A stretch of 35,623 nt of DNA from JBBQVS01 sp038211295. GTDB taxonomy: Bacteria; Chloroflexota; Ktedonobacteria; Ktedonobacterales; Ktedonobacteraceae. How positions within the stretch are numbered: position 1 is the first letter of the stretch; every line of letters begins with the position of its first letter. Positions 1 through 7,813 of this stretch are shown here, one piece after another. The DNA is taken from NCBI GenBank assembly GCA_038211295.1, contig JBBQVS010000038.1:1-35623 (forward strand), in the 5' to 3' direction. The translations under genes and the position numbers were made by a program. Under the pieces are notes generated by a model that was not told the DNA's origin, ran no database searches, and was given only the letters and a program-made list of their open reading frames with translations.

Positions 1-347
1 TCGCCAATACGCGCGTACACTCGCTGGTAGTAGTCGCGCCACGCCAACTCTTGCAGCAACTTGTACGCTTTCTGGGCAGAGAGACGTTTCAAGATGCTTC
101 TCCGAACTTCCGCTAAGGTCACGACGCCCTGCTTGAGATAGGGTGAAAGCTGTGTTACCGCGCCACTAAGCATATTGCGTGTAGCGGCATACGCGATGGG
201 TTGTATGTTTTGTATGACGGTTTCAGCTATACCACGCCCACCCCGTATTTCGCTTAAAGCGGCTCCGCGTTGTGCCGCTCTGGGAAACTCTTCCCGTATA
301 TAGTCCGCGAGCGACTCGCGGTCAGCGAATGTTGTTTTCAGTTGCAT
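1..347 (-). CDS. Photolyase/cryptochrome-type FAD-binding domain protein (partial, N-terminal part)
   Basis: The reading frame starts at an ATG at 347 and runs open off the left edge, so 115 residues are visible. Towards the window edge the translation contains the blocks RNMLSGAVTQLSPYLKQGV, TLAEVRRSILKRL and LLQELAWRDYYQRVYARIG. These are characteristic of the helical FAD-binding domain of DNA photolyases and cryptochromes (the LSPYL...G and ELAWRDYYQRV blocks). The alpha/beta antenna domain that normally precedes this region is absent: only about 55 residues lie in front of it. The protein therefore belongs with stand-alone 'FAD-binding domain' photolyase relatives whose function is poorly defined. 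The ribosome site (AGAAGAAA) is weak. The family call rests on motif recognition; repair or photoreceptor activity cannot be judged. Confidence 0.75.
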   Translation of the reverse strand, partial: MQLKTTFADRESLADYIREEFPRAAQRGAALSEIRGGRGIAETVIQNIQPIAYAATRNMLSGAVTQLSPYLKQGVVTLAEVRRSILKRLSAQKAYKLLQELAWRDYYQRVYARIG

Positions 348-485
348 CTATTTCTTCTCTATTTTACTCAACACAGCCAGCCTTATTATGGCCGATGTGT
401 CCTATGTGAGCTACGTTTTTCTGATGTTTTGTCAATAACAGAGACGTGCAAAACGGCCAAAACGAGGCAGCGAAGAAAGGTATAT

Positions 486-965
486 TTAACGATTTGTTGG
501 TTGTTCTTGTTGCAAGTAGTTGGTAATGATCGGGCGATAGTGACGGGGCAAAAGGCCGTCCAGTGTTTCTTTGTCGAGCCAGCATGGTTGCCCCTCTATG
601 CTGCCGCGAAGCTCGCCCCCGACGACGACTGCTCGATGCACAATCGTGATCGTACTCATCGCGCTGAACGTCGTCGAAGGTGTAGTATAACAACCCATAA
701 TCGCACCAATCTGTAAGTCCAGTCCAGTCTCTTCTTTACCTTCGCGCTGTGCCGTCTGCTCAGACGTTTCTTTCCATTGCATAAAGCCACCGGGGAAGAC
801 GCAACAGCCCTCTGGACGTTTCACCACAAGATATTTTCCCGCCTGTTCTACGACCACGCACACGCTCCCAAGTGGTGGAAGATTGCCTTTGAGCAAGAGA
901 TTAAGCATATTGAAGAAGACACCCACAGCCTTCTTAAAAGCAGTATAGAATACAAGTATAAGCAT
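486..965 (-). CDS. Nudix hydrolase
   Basis: A 159-residue protein with a complete Nudix box, G-x5-E-x7-RE-x2-EE-x-G. It begins at the second glycine of GGFMQWKE and ends at REGKEETGL, about residues 58-82. Nudix enzymes hydrolyse nucleoside diphosphates linked to another moiety, using metal ions bound by the box glutamates. Here the hydrophobic residue normally found after RE is a glycine. The substrate cannot be told from sequence. The N-terminus is unusually hydrophobic (MLILVFYTAFKKAVGVFFN), and no clear ribosome site precedes the ATG at 965. An internal ATG (MLNLLLKG, residue 20) also lacks one, so the true start is uncertain. An 18-bp palindrome at 995-1012 lies just upstream. Confidence 0.85.
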   Translation of the reverse strand: MLILVFYTAFKKAVGVFFNMLNLLLKGNLPPLGSVCVVVEQAGKYLVVKRPEGCCVFPGGFMQWKETSEQTAQREGKEETGLDLQIGAIMGCYTTPSTTFSAMSTITIVHRAVVVGGELRGSIEGQPCWLDKETLDGLLPRHYRPIITNYLQQEQPTNR

Positions 966-994
966 AGCTATTTTTCTACCAATCTTTTAGGGGG

Positions 995-1012
995 GTATAC
1001 TCTTTAGTATAC
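995..1012. promoter_or_regulatory. Palindrome GTATACT-CTTT-AGTATAC upstream of the Nudix gene
   Basis: A perfect 7-bp inverted repeat with a 4-bp spacer. It lies 30 bp upstream of the Nudix start, in the short divergent spacer between the Nudix and histidine-phosphatase genes. It is a possible operator for either gene. The sequence differs from the AGTGTA-N5-TACACT palindromes found near nadB. Confidence 0.35.
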
Positions 1013-1115
1013 ACTGCTACGTCATACTACAAAAGAGTTACTCCACCAACATATCTACCACAAACATTTTGCGTTTTGGGCATAGATACCTGTATTTTTT
1101 TGAAAGGATAGAGGA

Positions 1116-1841
1116 ATGGCTACGCATTTGTACCTGCTACGTCATGGTCAGGCACTAAGTTCTATTGAGGGTTCACTGGAGAATACGCGACTCTCGCCAC
1201 TGGGGGTAAGGCAGGCCGAGCGATTGCGTGACCGTCTGGATGCGACTCGTGAAATTCAAGCGGACGTGCTTATCAGTAGCACGATGCAGCGTGCGCGTCA
1301 CACCGCCGAAATTATCGCGCCCGCGCTGGGATTACCAATCACGTTCAAGGAGGAATTTGAAGAGTGGCGTGACGGTGATTATCAAGACATGACGCAGGAG
1401 ACGCGACTACATATGTTCAAGACTACGCCAATAACAGAATGGCCCTATATGCGTATCGCGCCAGGGGCCGAAACGTGGGCGGAATTCAACCTGCGTATGG
1501 GAACAGCACTCACGCACATCACAGACGAATATGAAGGGAAAACGATTGTCATTGTGTGTCACGGTGGTATCATTGACGGCTCGTTTCAGCTTTTCTTCGG
1601 CCTTAGTACGCTCCAATTCCCGAAAGCATTAATGGGCGGCACAAAAAACACCTCGATTACTCACTGGAGTCGTGACTCATCCGAAGAATATGGCATCCCT
1701 CCGACATGGTATCTGGAGCAGTACAACGACATGATGCATCTGCTTGACCTGGACTCGCCTGTGCGTATCCCGTGGCGGGAAATTACAGGGAAAGCTACCC
1801 ATGAGGAAGAGAAACCAGACATTCCGGCAGATATCGAGTGA
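1116..1841 (+). CDS. Histidine phosphatase family protein (phosphoglycerate-mutase-like)
   Basis: A 241-residue protein opening with LYLLRHGQA, the RHG motif whose histidine becomes phosphorylated. The matching second half is present: SSTMQRARHTAEI supplies the second arginine, EEWRDGDY contains the acid/base glutamate region, and IVIVCHGGIIDG carries the second catalytic histidine. These features place it in branch 1 of the histidine phosphatase superfamily, which includes cofactor-dependent phosphoglycerate mutases, CobC/RNase H-linked phosphatases and broad-specificity phosphatases. The family does not allow a substrate call. The ATG has a strong GAAAGGATAGAGGA ribosome site. The gene stands alone, divergent from the Nudix gene and convergent with the RRM gene. 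Confidence 0.88.
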   Translation: MATHLYLLRHGQALSSIEGSLENTRLSPLGVRQAERLRDRLDATREIQADVLISSTMQRARHTAEIIAPALGLPITFKEEFEEWRDGDYQDMTQETRLHMFKTTPITEWPYMRIAPGAETWAEFNLRMGTALTHITDEYEGKTIVIVCHGGIIDGSFQLFFGLSTLQFPKALMGGTKNTSITHWSRDSSEEYGIPPTWYLEQYNDMMHLLDLDSPVRIPWREITGKATHEEEKPDIPADIE

Positions 1842-1863
1842 GGGAAAAGAAGAGAGCGGACAC

Positions 1864-1895
1864 AAAAAAGCGACTCCCCCGTCGGGGGAATCGCT
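1864..1895 (-). terminator. Rho-independent terminator of the RRM gene
   Basis: On the minus strand the hairpin AGCGATTCCCCC-GAC-GGGGGAGTCGCT (one mismatch) is followed directly by six T residues. It lies 22 bp after the stop of the RRM protein gene. Confidence 0.9.
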
Positions 1896-1916
1896 CTATA
1901 AAGCGTTGTGTAAAAA

Positions 1917-2222
1917 CTAGTAGCGGTCATTGCCGTTGTAGTTTGAACGACGCTCGCGGCCCTGAGAACCGCCGTTTGTCTGACGCTCACGCGCCTCGCT
2001 CACGGTAAGGGTTCGGTTGCCCAGAAGAGTGCCGTTCAATTGTGTGATTGCGCGTTGTCCTTCTTCAGGTGTACCCATCTCGACGAAGCCGAAGCCCTTG
2101 CTGCGTCCGGTCTCACGGTCTGTGATAACGGTTGCGGAAGTGATGCTGCCAGCCTGCTCGAAAAGGGCGATCAGGTCTTGTTCTGTTGTTTGGTAGGGAA
2201 GTCCCCCAACGTAAAGTCTCAT
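1917..2222 (-). CDS. RRM-domain RNA-binding protein
   Basis: With the start at MRLYVGGLPY this is a 101-residue protein made of one RNA recognition motif and a short tail. RNP2 is LYVGGL (residues 3-8) and RNP1 is KGFGFVEM (about 43-50), with the aromatic residues that stack on RNA bases. The tail (about 80-101) is rich in Gly, Arg, Asn and Tyr, like the tails of cyanobacterial cold-inducible Rbp proteins, which act as RNA chaperones. The ATG at 2222 is preferred over the upstream one at 2276 because AGGAG sits 8 nt before it and the RRM begins at residue 3. The gene has its own terminator and appears monocistronic. Role in RNA handling is known for the family; the actual targets are unknown. 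Confidence 0.9.
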   Translation of the reverse strand: MRLYVGGLPYQTTEQDLIALFEQAGSITSATVITDRETGRSKGFGFVEMGTPEEGQRAITQLNGTLLGNRTLTVSEARERQTNGGSQGRERRSNYNGNDRY

Positions 2223-2260
2223 ATGTTTATGCTCCTGTAGACATTCCTCTTGACGCTCGT

Positions 2261-2273
2261 AGAAACCGTTTCT
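2261..2273. promoter_or_regulatory. 13-bp palindrome in the RRM gene leader
   Basis: AGAAAC-C-GTTTCT is a perfect 6-bp inverted repeat lying 39 bp upstream of the RRM start codon. It could be an operator or an RNA hairpin in the 5' leader. Confidence 0.3.
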
Positions 2274-2388
2274 CACAGAAGCAATTCAATGCGGTGTTGT
2301 CATACCTATAATAACGCACTGACTGCCCATTCTATTCCCATCATGAAGCGGAATGTAAAAACTCGTTCCCTGCTCAATTTAGAGTATG

Positions 2389-3669
2389 CTAGCGACCACT
2401 CTTACTTGAAGCCTGAATGCGTCGAATAATCGCGTCGATAGTGACGGCGAGCAAGAGAACCGCGCCTTCAACAATCTGTCGAATGTCAGACCCTTGACTA
2501 CGCAAGGCAAGGCCATTTACCAGACTCCCGATAATGAGCGTTCCCAGTACAATCGACCAGACGGAGCCTTTGCCACCAAACAGGCTTACACCACCAATGA
2601 CTGCGGCGGCAATCGCGCTTAGCAGCAGGTCAGAGCTGACCGCGCTCGCCACGGAGTTCGCGTAAGAAGCCTGAAGAATACCCGCCACTGCTGCCAGACC
2701 AGAGCAGAGCGCGAACATGCTCATGCGGATAAATACCACATTGATACCTGCGCGTCTTGCGGCTTCCACGTTGCCACCAACTGCATAAATATAGCGACCA
2801 TACGGCGTCTTTGTCAGGACGACCCAGACGAGGAGAATCAAGCCGAAGAGAATGGCGGCGGTATTTGGTACGCCCAGGTAGATACCCGGTGTCGGTGACG
2901 GTGTGTTTTCGAGAATCGCCACGACGCCTTCGACTATAACTACGACGATGCCAATTTGTAGAAGAAGCTGTACCAGTGATTTTGTGCGGAGGCCAGAGCG
3001 TCTGCGCTGTACCTGCTCCCAGAGAATAGAGGCCGCGTACAAAATGATGGCGAGTGTGGGCAGTCCAACGCCAAGAAAATCGGGTAAAAAGCTGCGTGCG
3101 CTACCTGCGATAGAGAGAATAAACGGGTCGCTGATAATCAATGTTGCCTGCCCCGCGAGGAGTGTTAAGAGCAGTCCTGAATACGCGATAGATGCGGCAA
3201 GTGTGACAATAAAAGAGGGAATGCGAAGTACCGCAACAAAAAAACCGTTGATCGCGCCAATAAGAACGCCCACAAGTATCCCTATTATAATTGCCAGAGC
3301 GGGTGGGAAATGATAGCGTTCCGAAAGAACACCCATAACGACGGCGCAAAACGTGCTTACTACCGCGACTGAAAGATCGATTTCACCAATCAAAAGGACG
3401 AGTGTTACCGCGAGCGAAGCAATGCCTATTTGAATATTCTGTTGAAGCAGGTTCGACAGGTTGCCCGTTGTGAAAAAGAGGCCCCCTGTGGTGATTTCAA
3501 AATAGGTCGCGATAGCAACAAATGTCAAAAGCACAGGGAGAAAGCCGAGGTCGCCACGTAGCAGTTGACCAAATGATCGCTTCTGCGTGTATGAAGGTGC
3601 TTCAACAGAGGAAGCCGCTACGTCCGAACCACCAGGGGTAGGAGTTGTTTTATTGATGATTTCGCTCAT
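2389..3669 (-). CDS. Sugar ABC transporter permease, XylH/RbsC type
   Basis: A 426-residue integral membrane protein with about ten hydrophobic helices and the family's typical patterns: LVLLIGEIDLSVAVV near residue 90, the INGFFVAVLRIPSFIVTLA block, the GGNVEAARRAGINV cytoplasmic loop, and the C-terminal AAAVIGGVSLFGGKGSVWS motif. These belong to the branched-chain/monosaccharide permease family (BPD_transp_2), closest in style to XylH. It should form the membrane channel for the sugar delivered by the adjacent binding lipoprotein. The start is ATG at 3669 with GGAGGG inside the end of the ATPase gene, 3 bp from that gene's stop, so the two are translationally linked. Substrate is inferred as a pentose or similar monosaccharide. 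Confidence 0.9.
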   Translation of the reverse strand: MSEIINKTTPTPGGSDVAASSVEAPSYTQKRSFGQLLRGDLGFLPVLLTFVAIATYFEITTGGLFFTTGNLSNLLQQNIQIGIASLAVTLVLLIGEIDLSVAVVSTFCAVVMGVLSERYHFPPALAIIIGILVGVLIGAINGFFVAVLRIPSFIVTLAASIAYSGLLLTLLAGQATLIISDPFILSIAGSARSFLPDFLGVGLPTLAIILYAASILWEQVQRRRSGLRTKSLVQLLLQIGIVVVIVEGVVAILENTPSPTPGIYLGVPNTAAILFGLILLVWVVLTKTPYGRYIYAVGGNVEAARRAGINVVFIRMSMFALCSGLAAVAGILQASYANSVASAVSSDLLLSAIAAAVIGGVSLFGGKGSVWSIVLGTLIIGSLVNGLALRSQGSDIRQIVEGAVLLLAVTIDAIIRRIQASSKSGR

Positions 3670-3672
3670 AGT

Positions 3673-4521
3673 TTATTGCCCTCCTTCGGTGCCGTTTGTA
3701 GCGGTGGATGTTTGCAGCATCTCGCCAAATTCTGCTCCAGTGATCGCGGCTACAACTTTTTCGGCGGTTGTCGATTTCACATCGAATGTGGCGACGCGTT
3801 TGCCGAGGCGCATCACAATCACGCGGTCAACAACCTCGAACACGTCGGCGAGATTGTGCGAGATAACGACAACCGCGAGACCTTGCTCACGAAGTCGTAA
3901 AATAAGGTTGAGGACTTGCTTCGTTTGAGCGACGCCGAGCGCGGCGGTTGGCTCATCGAGCAGAATAAGTTTCGCGTTACGAAGAATGGTTTTCGCGACT
4001 GCGATAGACTGGCGTTGACCGCCGGAGAGTGCTGCGACAGTGGCACGGATAGAAGGAATCTTCACATCGAGAGTACGTAGCACGTTGAGGCCCTGTCGCT
4101 CCATCTCGATCTCGGACAAGACGCCGAACGGGGTGTGATGTTCACGACCCAGAAAGAGATTGGAAACAACATCCAGGTTGTCGCAGAGAGCGAGGTCCTG
4201 ATATACGGTTTCGATGCCCAAGCGTGAGGCGATCTGTGGACTTGTAATCTTGACAGGTTCTCCTGCGACGAAAACTTCACCGTCGTCAGCAGGGCCAACA
4301 CCCGCAATTGTTTTGATAAGCGTAGATTTGCCCGCGCCGTTGTCGCCGACAAGTCCAACAACTTCGCCATCATACACCTCAAAATCGACATTGGTAAGCG
4401 CCCGCACCGCGCCGAAACTCTTGTTAATGCCGCGCATAAGCAGTCGAGGTTGCTCTGTTGCTGCTCGTCCAGATACTGTAGAAGGCTTTCCACCAACGGA
4501 AGGATTGATGCTTTCTGCCAT
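3673..4521 (-). CDS. Sugar ABC transporter ATPase, single-domain XylG-like
   Basis: A 282-residue ABC ATPase. Walker A is GDNGAGKST (about residues 59-67), the signature is LSGGQRQ, Walker B is LILLDEPTAAL, and the switch histidine lies in VVVISHN. Classical XylG/RbsA/MglA ATPases are about 500 residues with two tandem ABC domains; this one has a single domain, so it probably works as a homodimer. The start at 4521 is chosen because GGAGG precedes that ATG by 5 nt; a longer TTG-initiated frame from 4533 overlaps the ribosome site. It lies between the binding-protein gene (130 bp upstream, with a hairpin in between) and the permease gene (3 bp downstream). Confidence 0.92.
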   Translation of the reverse strand: MAESINPSVGGKPSTVSGRAATEQPRLLMRGINKSFGAVRALTNVDFEVYDGEVVGLVGDNGAGKSTLIKTIAGVGPADDGEVFVAGEPVKITSPQIASRLGIETVYQDLALCDNLDVVSNLFLGREHHTPFGVLSEIEMERQGLNVLRTLDVKIPSIRATVAALSGGQRQSIAVAKTILRNAKLILLDEPTAALGVAQTKQVLNLILRLREQGLAVVVISHNLADVFEVVDRVIVMRLGKRVATFDVKSTTAEKVVAAITGAEFGEMLQTSTATNGTEGGQ

Positions 4522-4572
4522 AGGTTCCTCCAATTACATTACTTCGTTGTAGTTGAGTAGCGATTAGAGAAC

Positions 4573-4603
4573 GAGGATGGGATACGTGCAGTATACCATC
4601 CTC
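4573..4603 (-). terminator. Intercistronic hairpin between binding-protein and ATPase genes
   Basis: GAGGATGG...CCATCCTC forms an 8-bp stem that can extend through TATAC/GTATC with a bulge. No T-run follows. It is probably a partial terminator or mRNA-stabilising structure that favours the binding protein over downstream genes, a common arrangement in ABC operons. Confidence 0.5.
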
Positions 4604-4650
4604 TTCCTGTTAAAAACAAGCTATTTATTGTGCTGTACAACCACGTGTGA

Positions 4651-5790
4651 CTAGCAGACGCCACCTGTGTTTGTACCCGCAGGAATGCCCGCGCACACAT
4701 CTGACTTGGTAACGAACCCATCGGCGATAACCGTTGAGGCAATGTTGTTCTTGTCAACCGAGACAGGAGTTTCGAGGATAGAGGGAATACTTGTGCCATC
4801 AGCAGTTTTGACAACCGCGCCATTTGTCAGGGAAGCGGTGTCGGTGCCTGCAGAGATCGCCTTCACCAGATCAATGGTGGATTTGGCCTCTTTGCTGATG
4901 TCCTTGTACACGGTCATGGACTGGTCGCCCAGTAGAATATTGTGGATACCCGCAACTGTTGCATCCTGTCCAGTTACAAGCACTTTCCCATTGAGCTTCT
5001 TTGTGCGAAGGGAAGCGATGACGGAGTTCGCCATACCGTCGTTCGCGACATACGCGACGCCAACGCTGTTCTGGGTTGCAGTCAGCGCACCGTCCATCTC
5101 AACGCGAGCTTTGTCATTGTCCCAGTTAGGAGTGAACTGGTCATACACGCTCTTGAGCGAGCCAGAGTCAATCAACGGTTGAATAATGCTTGTTGCGCCT
5201 TTTTTGAACAGAAGCGCATTGTTGTCGGTCTGAGAACCGTTAATCAGGACGATGTTTTTGCTGGTCTTGGTGTAGTCTTTATAGTGATCGGCGACATACT
5301 GGCCCTGAAGCTGTCCAACCTTTTCATTGTCAAATGAGACGTAGTAGGAGAGGTCTTTGGACTGAATCAAGCGGTCATACGCGATAACTGGCACATTTTT
5401 GGCCTTGGCCTGTGTCACGATCACGCCCGCGCTTACACTGTCTGAGGCCGCGACGATGAGGATGCAGTCGCCCTTGGTCAGGTCGGCCTGTGCCTGCGTC
5501 TGCTGCACTGTCGCATCACCACCCGCATTGTTGTAATCTACAACTGTATCAGTACCAAGTGCGGTTTTAATACCATCAGTCAAAAGAGGCTTGTCTTTGC
5601 TATCCCAGCGAGCAGACGATGCTGTTTCTGGTAAAAGCACGCCAACCTTTTTACATCCCTGTCCGGGCTTGGTCGAGGCCGCAGGCGTTGTGCCTGTTGT
5701 GCTGCCGCTATTGCCACATGCTACGAGCATCATGGAGATCATAAGAATCCCACAGAGCACGCTCAAACGTTTGTAACTAAATAGTTTCAT
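4651..5790 (-). CDS. Sugar ABC transporter substrate-binding lipoprotein, XylF-like
   Basis: A 379-residue protein with a lipoprotein signal peptide: positively charged start, hydrophobic core, and lipobox LVAC with the lipidated cysteine at residue 25. The mature part reads like a periplasmic-binding-protein type 1 sugar receptor of the XylF kind, for example KKVGVLLPET near residue 46, KNVPVIAYDRLIQ, YVSFDNEKVGQLQGQY and GKVLVTGQDATVAGIHNIL. It should capture a monosaccharide outside the membrane and deliver it to the downstream ATPase/permease pair. It is the first gene of the importer operon. GGAAGGA precedes the ATG by 11 nt, and a palindrome at 5845-5859 sits in the leader or promoter region. 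Xylose specificity is likely from family resemblance but not proven. Confidence 0.92.
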   Translation of the reverse strand: MKLFSYKRLSVLCGILMISMMLVACGNSGSTTGTTPAASTKPGQGCKKVGVLLPETASSARWDSKDKPLLTDGIKTALGTDTVVDYNNAGGDATVQQTQAQADLTKGDCILIVAASDSVSAGVIVTQAKAKNVPVIAYDRLIQSKDLSYYVSFDNEKVGQLQGQYVADHYKDYTKTSKNIVLINGSQTDNNALLFKKGATSIIQPLIDSGSLKSVYDQFTPNWDNDKARVEMDGALTATQNSVGVAYVANDGMANSVIASLRTKKLNGKVLVTGQDATVAGIHNILLGDQSMTVYKDISKEAKSTIDLVKAISAGTDTASLTNGAVVKTADGTSIPSILETPVSVDKNNIASTVIADGFVTKSDVCAGIPAGTNTGGVC

Positions 5791-5844
5791 CGTTGAATTT
5801 GTCCTTCCGTTTTTGCCTTACTTTGGCAATTACTCTTTGAAACC

Positions 5845-5859
5845 GTAACACTCTGTTAC
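5845..5859. promoter_or_regulatory. Candidate operator GTAACA-CTC-TGTTAC for the sugar ABC operon
   Basis: A perfect 6-bp inverted repeat with a 3-bp centre, 55 bp upstream of the binding-protein start and within the 183-bp gap after the PTS operon. Its size and position suit a dimeric sugar-responsive repressor (LacI or ROK type). No matching regulator gene lies in the window. Confidence 0.5.
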
Positions 5860-5973
5860 AATCTCTCTGTCCACTCCAATGTTTCTGTCCGCTTCCTTGT
5901 TGCGCTTCGATGATTGCTCCTCTCCGACATGAAAGGTGTATAGCACGCTCGCATACCAACGTCCTCTCACAGC

Positions 5974-7329
5974 TCACGCTGTTACGAGCACGCGCCCCCC
6001 CTCTACTTGCGTAGTGGTGGCGGCTTCACGCGCTATAAGCACGCGTTCCCATGCCTTGAAAAATGGATAATATAGAAGTGCGGAGACAGCAAGATCAAAG
6101 AACTGTAGAATACTGCCTCTGATATCGCCTCCTGTTGCCAGGAAACCACTGACTCCGAGAGGAACGGTAAAGGGTTGCATCACGATTGGGATATGCACCC
6201 AGTGCAGGGCGAATACCGCATAGTTGATCGTGACGATGGTCACAGGCACAAGCACGAATGGAATCATCATAATGGGATTGAGTACCATTGGGACGCCGAA
6301 GGTTACAGGTTCGTTGATGTTGAAAATCGCCGGACCGAGCGCAACCTTGCCAACCGTGCGTAACTGTGTCGATTTTGAACGTAACATATATATCACCAGG
6401 GGCCATGTCGCACCAGAGCCACCGAGATGAGCAAAGATATGGAAGAACGGTTCTGTCACAATACCGTGTCCTCCCGTCGCGTTTGCCGCGAGCGTTGTGA
6501 GCCAGAACGGGGCCGCAATCGCTGTGACCACATTCATGCCGTGAATGCCAACCGACCAGAGCAACATCATCAAGACGATCTCAAGCAATGCTGCCGGATA
6601 GCTGTCCTGTACGACTACCAGTGGTTGAAACGCATTCATGAGCAGCACAGGGAGCGTAAGTTGATGTACCATGTGGTCTGCTGCCACATACGTGTGGACA
6701 CTGACAAACCATTCAAGGCTCCACACCAGCGTGAGCAAAAGCAGGGTTGGAATAAGTGCCTCAAAGGCGCGTGTCACATTGGGCGGCACGCTCTTAGGCA
6801 TCCGAATGGTGAAGCGTGAGCCACGAAAGCCGCGCATAACCTCTGTTGTAAGAATACCTATGAGAATAGCAACCAGTAATCCCTGCCCTCCAAGATAAGG
6901 TAGAACCTCGCCAAGTGGCATTGTCGTCAGATTGCGTACTGGCATACTTGCTACAAGAAACAGCACCATTGCCAGAATACCAGGCTGTACCGGCTCAGTT
7001 CGCCGATATTGCGCGAGACTATATGCGACACCAAAGGCGAGAAATAGAGCCATCAAACCAAATGAAAGTTGAAACGGCACCAGAATCGCGTTTTGATAAG
7101 GTTGTAAAAATACTTTCACGGCGGGAATAGGTGGGTTAGCAATCACCAGAAAGAGACTACCCGCGATAATAAGCGGCAAGGTAAAAATAATGAAGGCATC
7201 ACGGATCGCCTGCAAATAAATATTGCTGGCAAGTGCTCCGAGCGGTGGCACAAGGTAGCGTTCAAAAAGCTCGCTACTGCGCTCTATAAGTGTCGTCTGA
7301 CTTTTGCCTTCATTGACCTGCTTGCTCAC
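5974..7329 (-). CDS. PTS system lactose/cellobiose-class EIIC component
   Basis: A 451-residue polytopic membrane protein. Family features of lactose/cellobiose/chitobiose EIIC are visible: GIHGMNVV with the conserved histidine, FFHIFAHLGGSGATWPLV, and the NEPVTFGVPMVLNPIMMIPFVLVP loop. EIIC binds and translocates the sugar while EIIB phosphorylates it. The start is GTG at 7329, sharing GTGA with the stop of the EIIB gene, with AAAGGGA just before it, so translation is coupled. No EIIA of this class is present nearby. The substrate is probably a beta-disaccharide or chitobiose-like sugar, by family only. Confidence 0.92.
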   Translation of the reverse strand: MSKQVNEGKSQTTLIERSSELFERYLVPPLGALASNIYLQAIRDAFIIFTLPLIIAGSLFLVIANPPIPAVKVFLQPYQNAILVPFQLSFGLMALFLAFGVAYSLAQYRRTEPVQPGILAMVLFLVASMPVRNLTTMPLGEVLPYLGGQGLLVAILIGILTTEVMRGFRGSRFTIRMPKSVPPNVTRAFEALIPTLLLLTLVWSLEWFVSVHTYVAADHMVHQLTLPVLLMNAFQPLVVVQDSYPAALLEIVLMMLLWSVGIHGMNVVTAIAAPFWLTTLAANATGGHGIVTEPFFHIFAHLGGSGATWPLVIYMLRSKSTQLRTVGKVALGPAIFNINEPVTFGVPMVLNPIMMIPFVLVPVTIVTINYAVFALHWVHIPIVMQPFTVPLGVSGFLATGGDIRGSILQFFDLAVSALLYYPFFKAWERVLIAREAATTTQVEGGRVLVTA

Positions 7330-7652
7330 TTTTTCCCTTTTCCGGGCGTTGCGAGCAGATGTTGTACCTGCTCAACCACCGCCTGTCCATTCATCGTTGC
7401 ATAGTGAAAAGGTTCGATCATTGCAACTGGCTTATCTATTGAAGCCGCCAGTTGCTCAATGCTTTTCCGTAAGTGCCGAATCTGTGGCGCGATCAATACA
7501 ACGTCACATGTCTCGACCTTCGCCGCATACTCGCCAGCACTCAATGCCTCAACAGTAAGTTCGTACTTACTTGCCTGTGCCGCCGTAAGCATACTTTCTA
7601 CTAGTAAACTGGTGGACATGCCCCAACTACAGACAATCAAAATATGTATCAT
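7326..7652 (-). CDS. PTS system lactose/cellobiose-class EIIB component
   Basis: A 108-residue protein with the P-loop-like active site VCSWGMSTSLLV; Cys8 is the residue phosphorylated by EIIA before transfer to sugar. The later segment (CDVVLIAPQIRHLR) and the length match CelB/ChbB-type IIB proteins. The ATG at 7652 follows GGGGAGGGG. It is the first gene of a two-gene operon with EIIC and is driven by a sigma-54 promoter at 7763-7779, leaving a leader of about 100 nt. Confidence 0.93.
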   Translation of the reverse strand: MIHILIVCSWGMSTSLLVESMLTAAQASKYELTVEALSAGEYAAKVETCDVVLIAPQIRHLRKSIEQLAASIDKPVAMIEPFHYATMNGQAVVEQVQHLLATPGKGKK

Positions 7653-7762
7653 GACACCCCTCCCCTACGTTCTCAGTAGTGTGAAGTCGCCGTGTGTATT
7701 CTTCATGCTGTACGCTACACACTACACAGAATTTGAGAGTCGTTGGGTCTACTAGAATAGAG

Positions 7763-7779
7763 AGCAAGAACCATGCCAG
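7763..7779 (-). promoter_or_regulatory. Sigma-54 (-24/-12) promoter of the PTS operon
   Basis: The minus strand reads CTGGCATGGTTCTTGCT, against the sigma-54 consensus YTGGCACG-N4-TTGCW. The -24 GG and -12 GC are spaced exactly right and only one consensus base differs (T for C). It lies 111 bp upstream of the EIIB start codon, between that gene and the gene for a sigma-54 activator, so position, sequence and neighbour agree. Confidence 0.88.
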
Positions 7780-7781
7780 CG

Positions 7782-7805
7782 AGTGTGTAGCACAGATAGC
7801 ACACT
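7782..7805. promoter_or_regulatory. Inverted repeat AGTGTG-N12-CACACT upstream of the sigma-54 promoter
   Basis: A perfect 6-bp inverted repeat close behind the -24 element. It is a possible binding site for the LevR-like activator. It is nearer to the promoter than most sigma-54 enhancer sites, which usually lie about 100 bp or more upstream, so it may be coincidental. Confidence 0.3.
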
Positions 7806-7813
7806 TGGAAATG

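Noticed and set aside
995..1012. GTATACT-CTTT-AGTATAC as another copy of the nad operator
   Set aside because: Different half-site and 4-bp spacer; kept only as an independent palindrome.
4667..5182. 171-residue open frame on the plus strand
   Set aside because: Antisense shadow of the sugar-binding lipoprotein gene.
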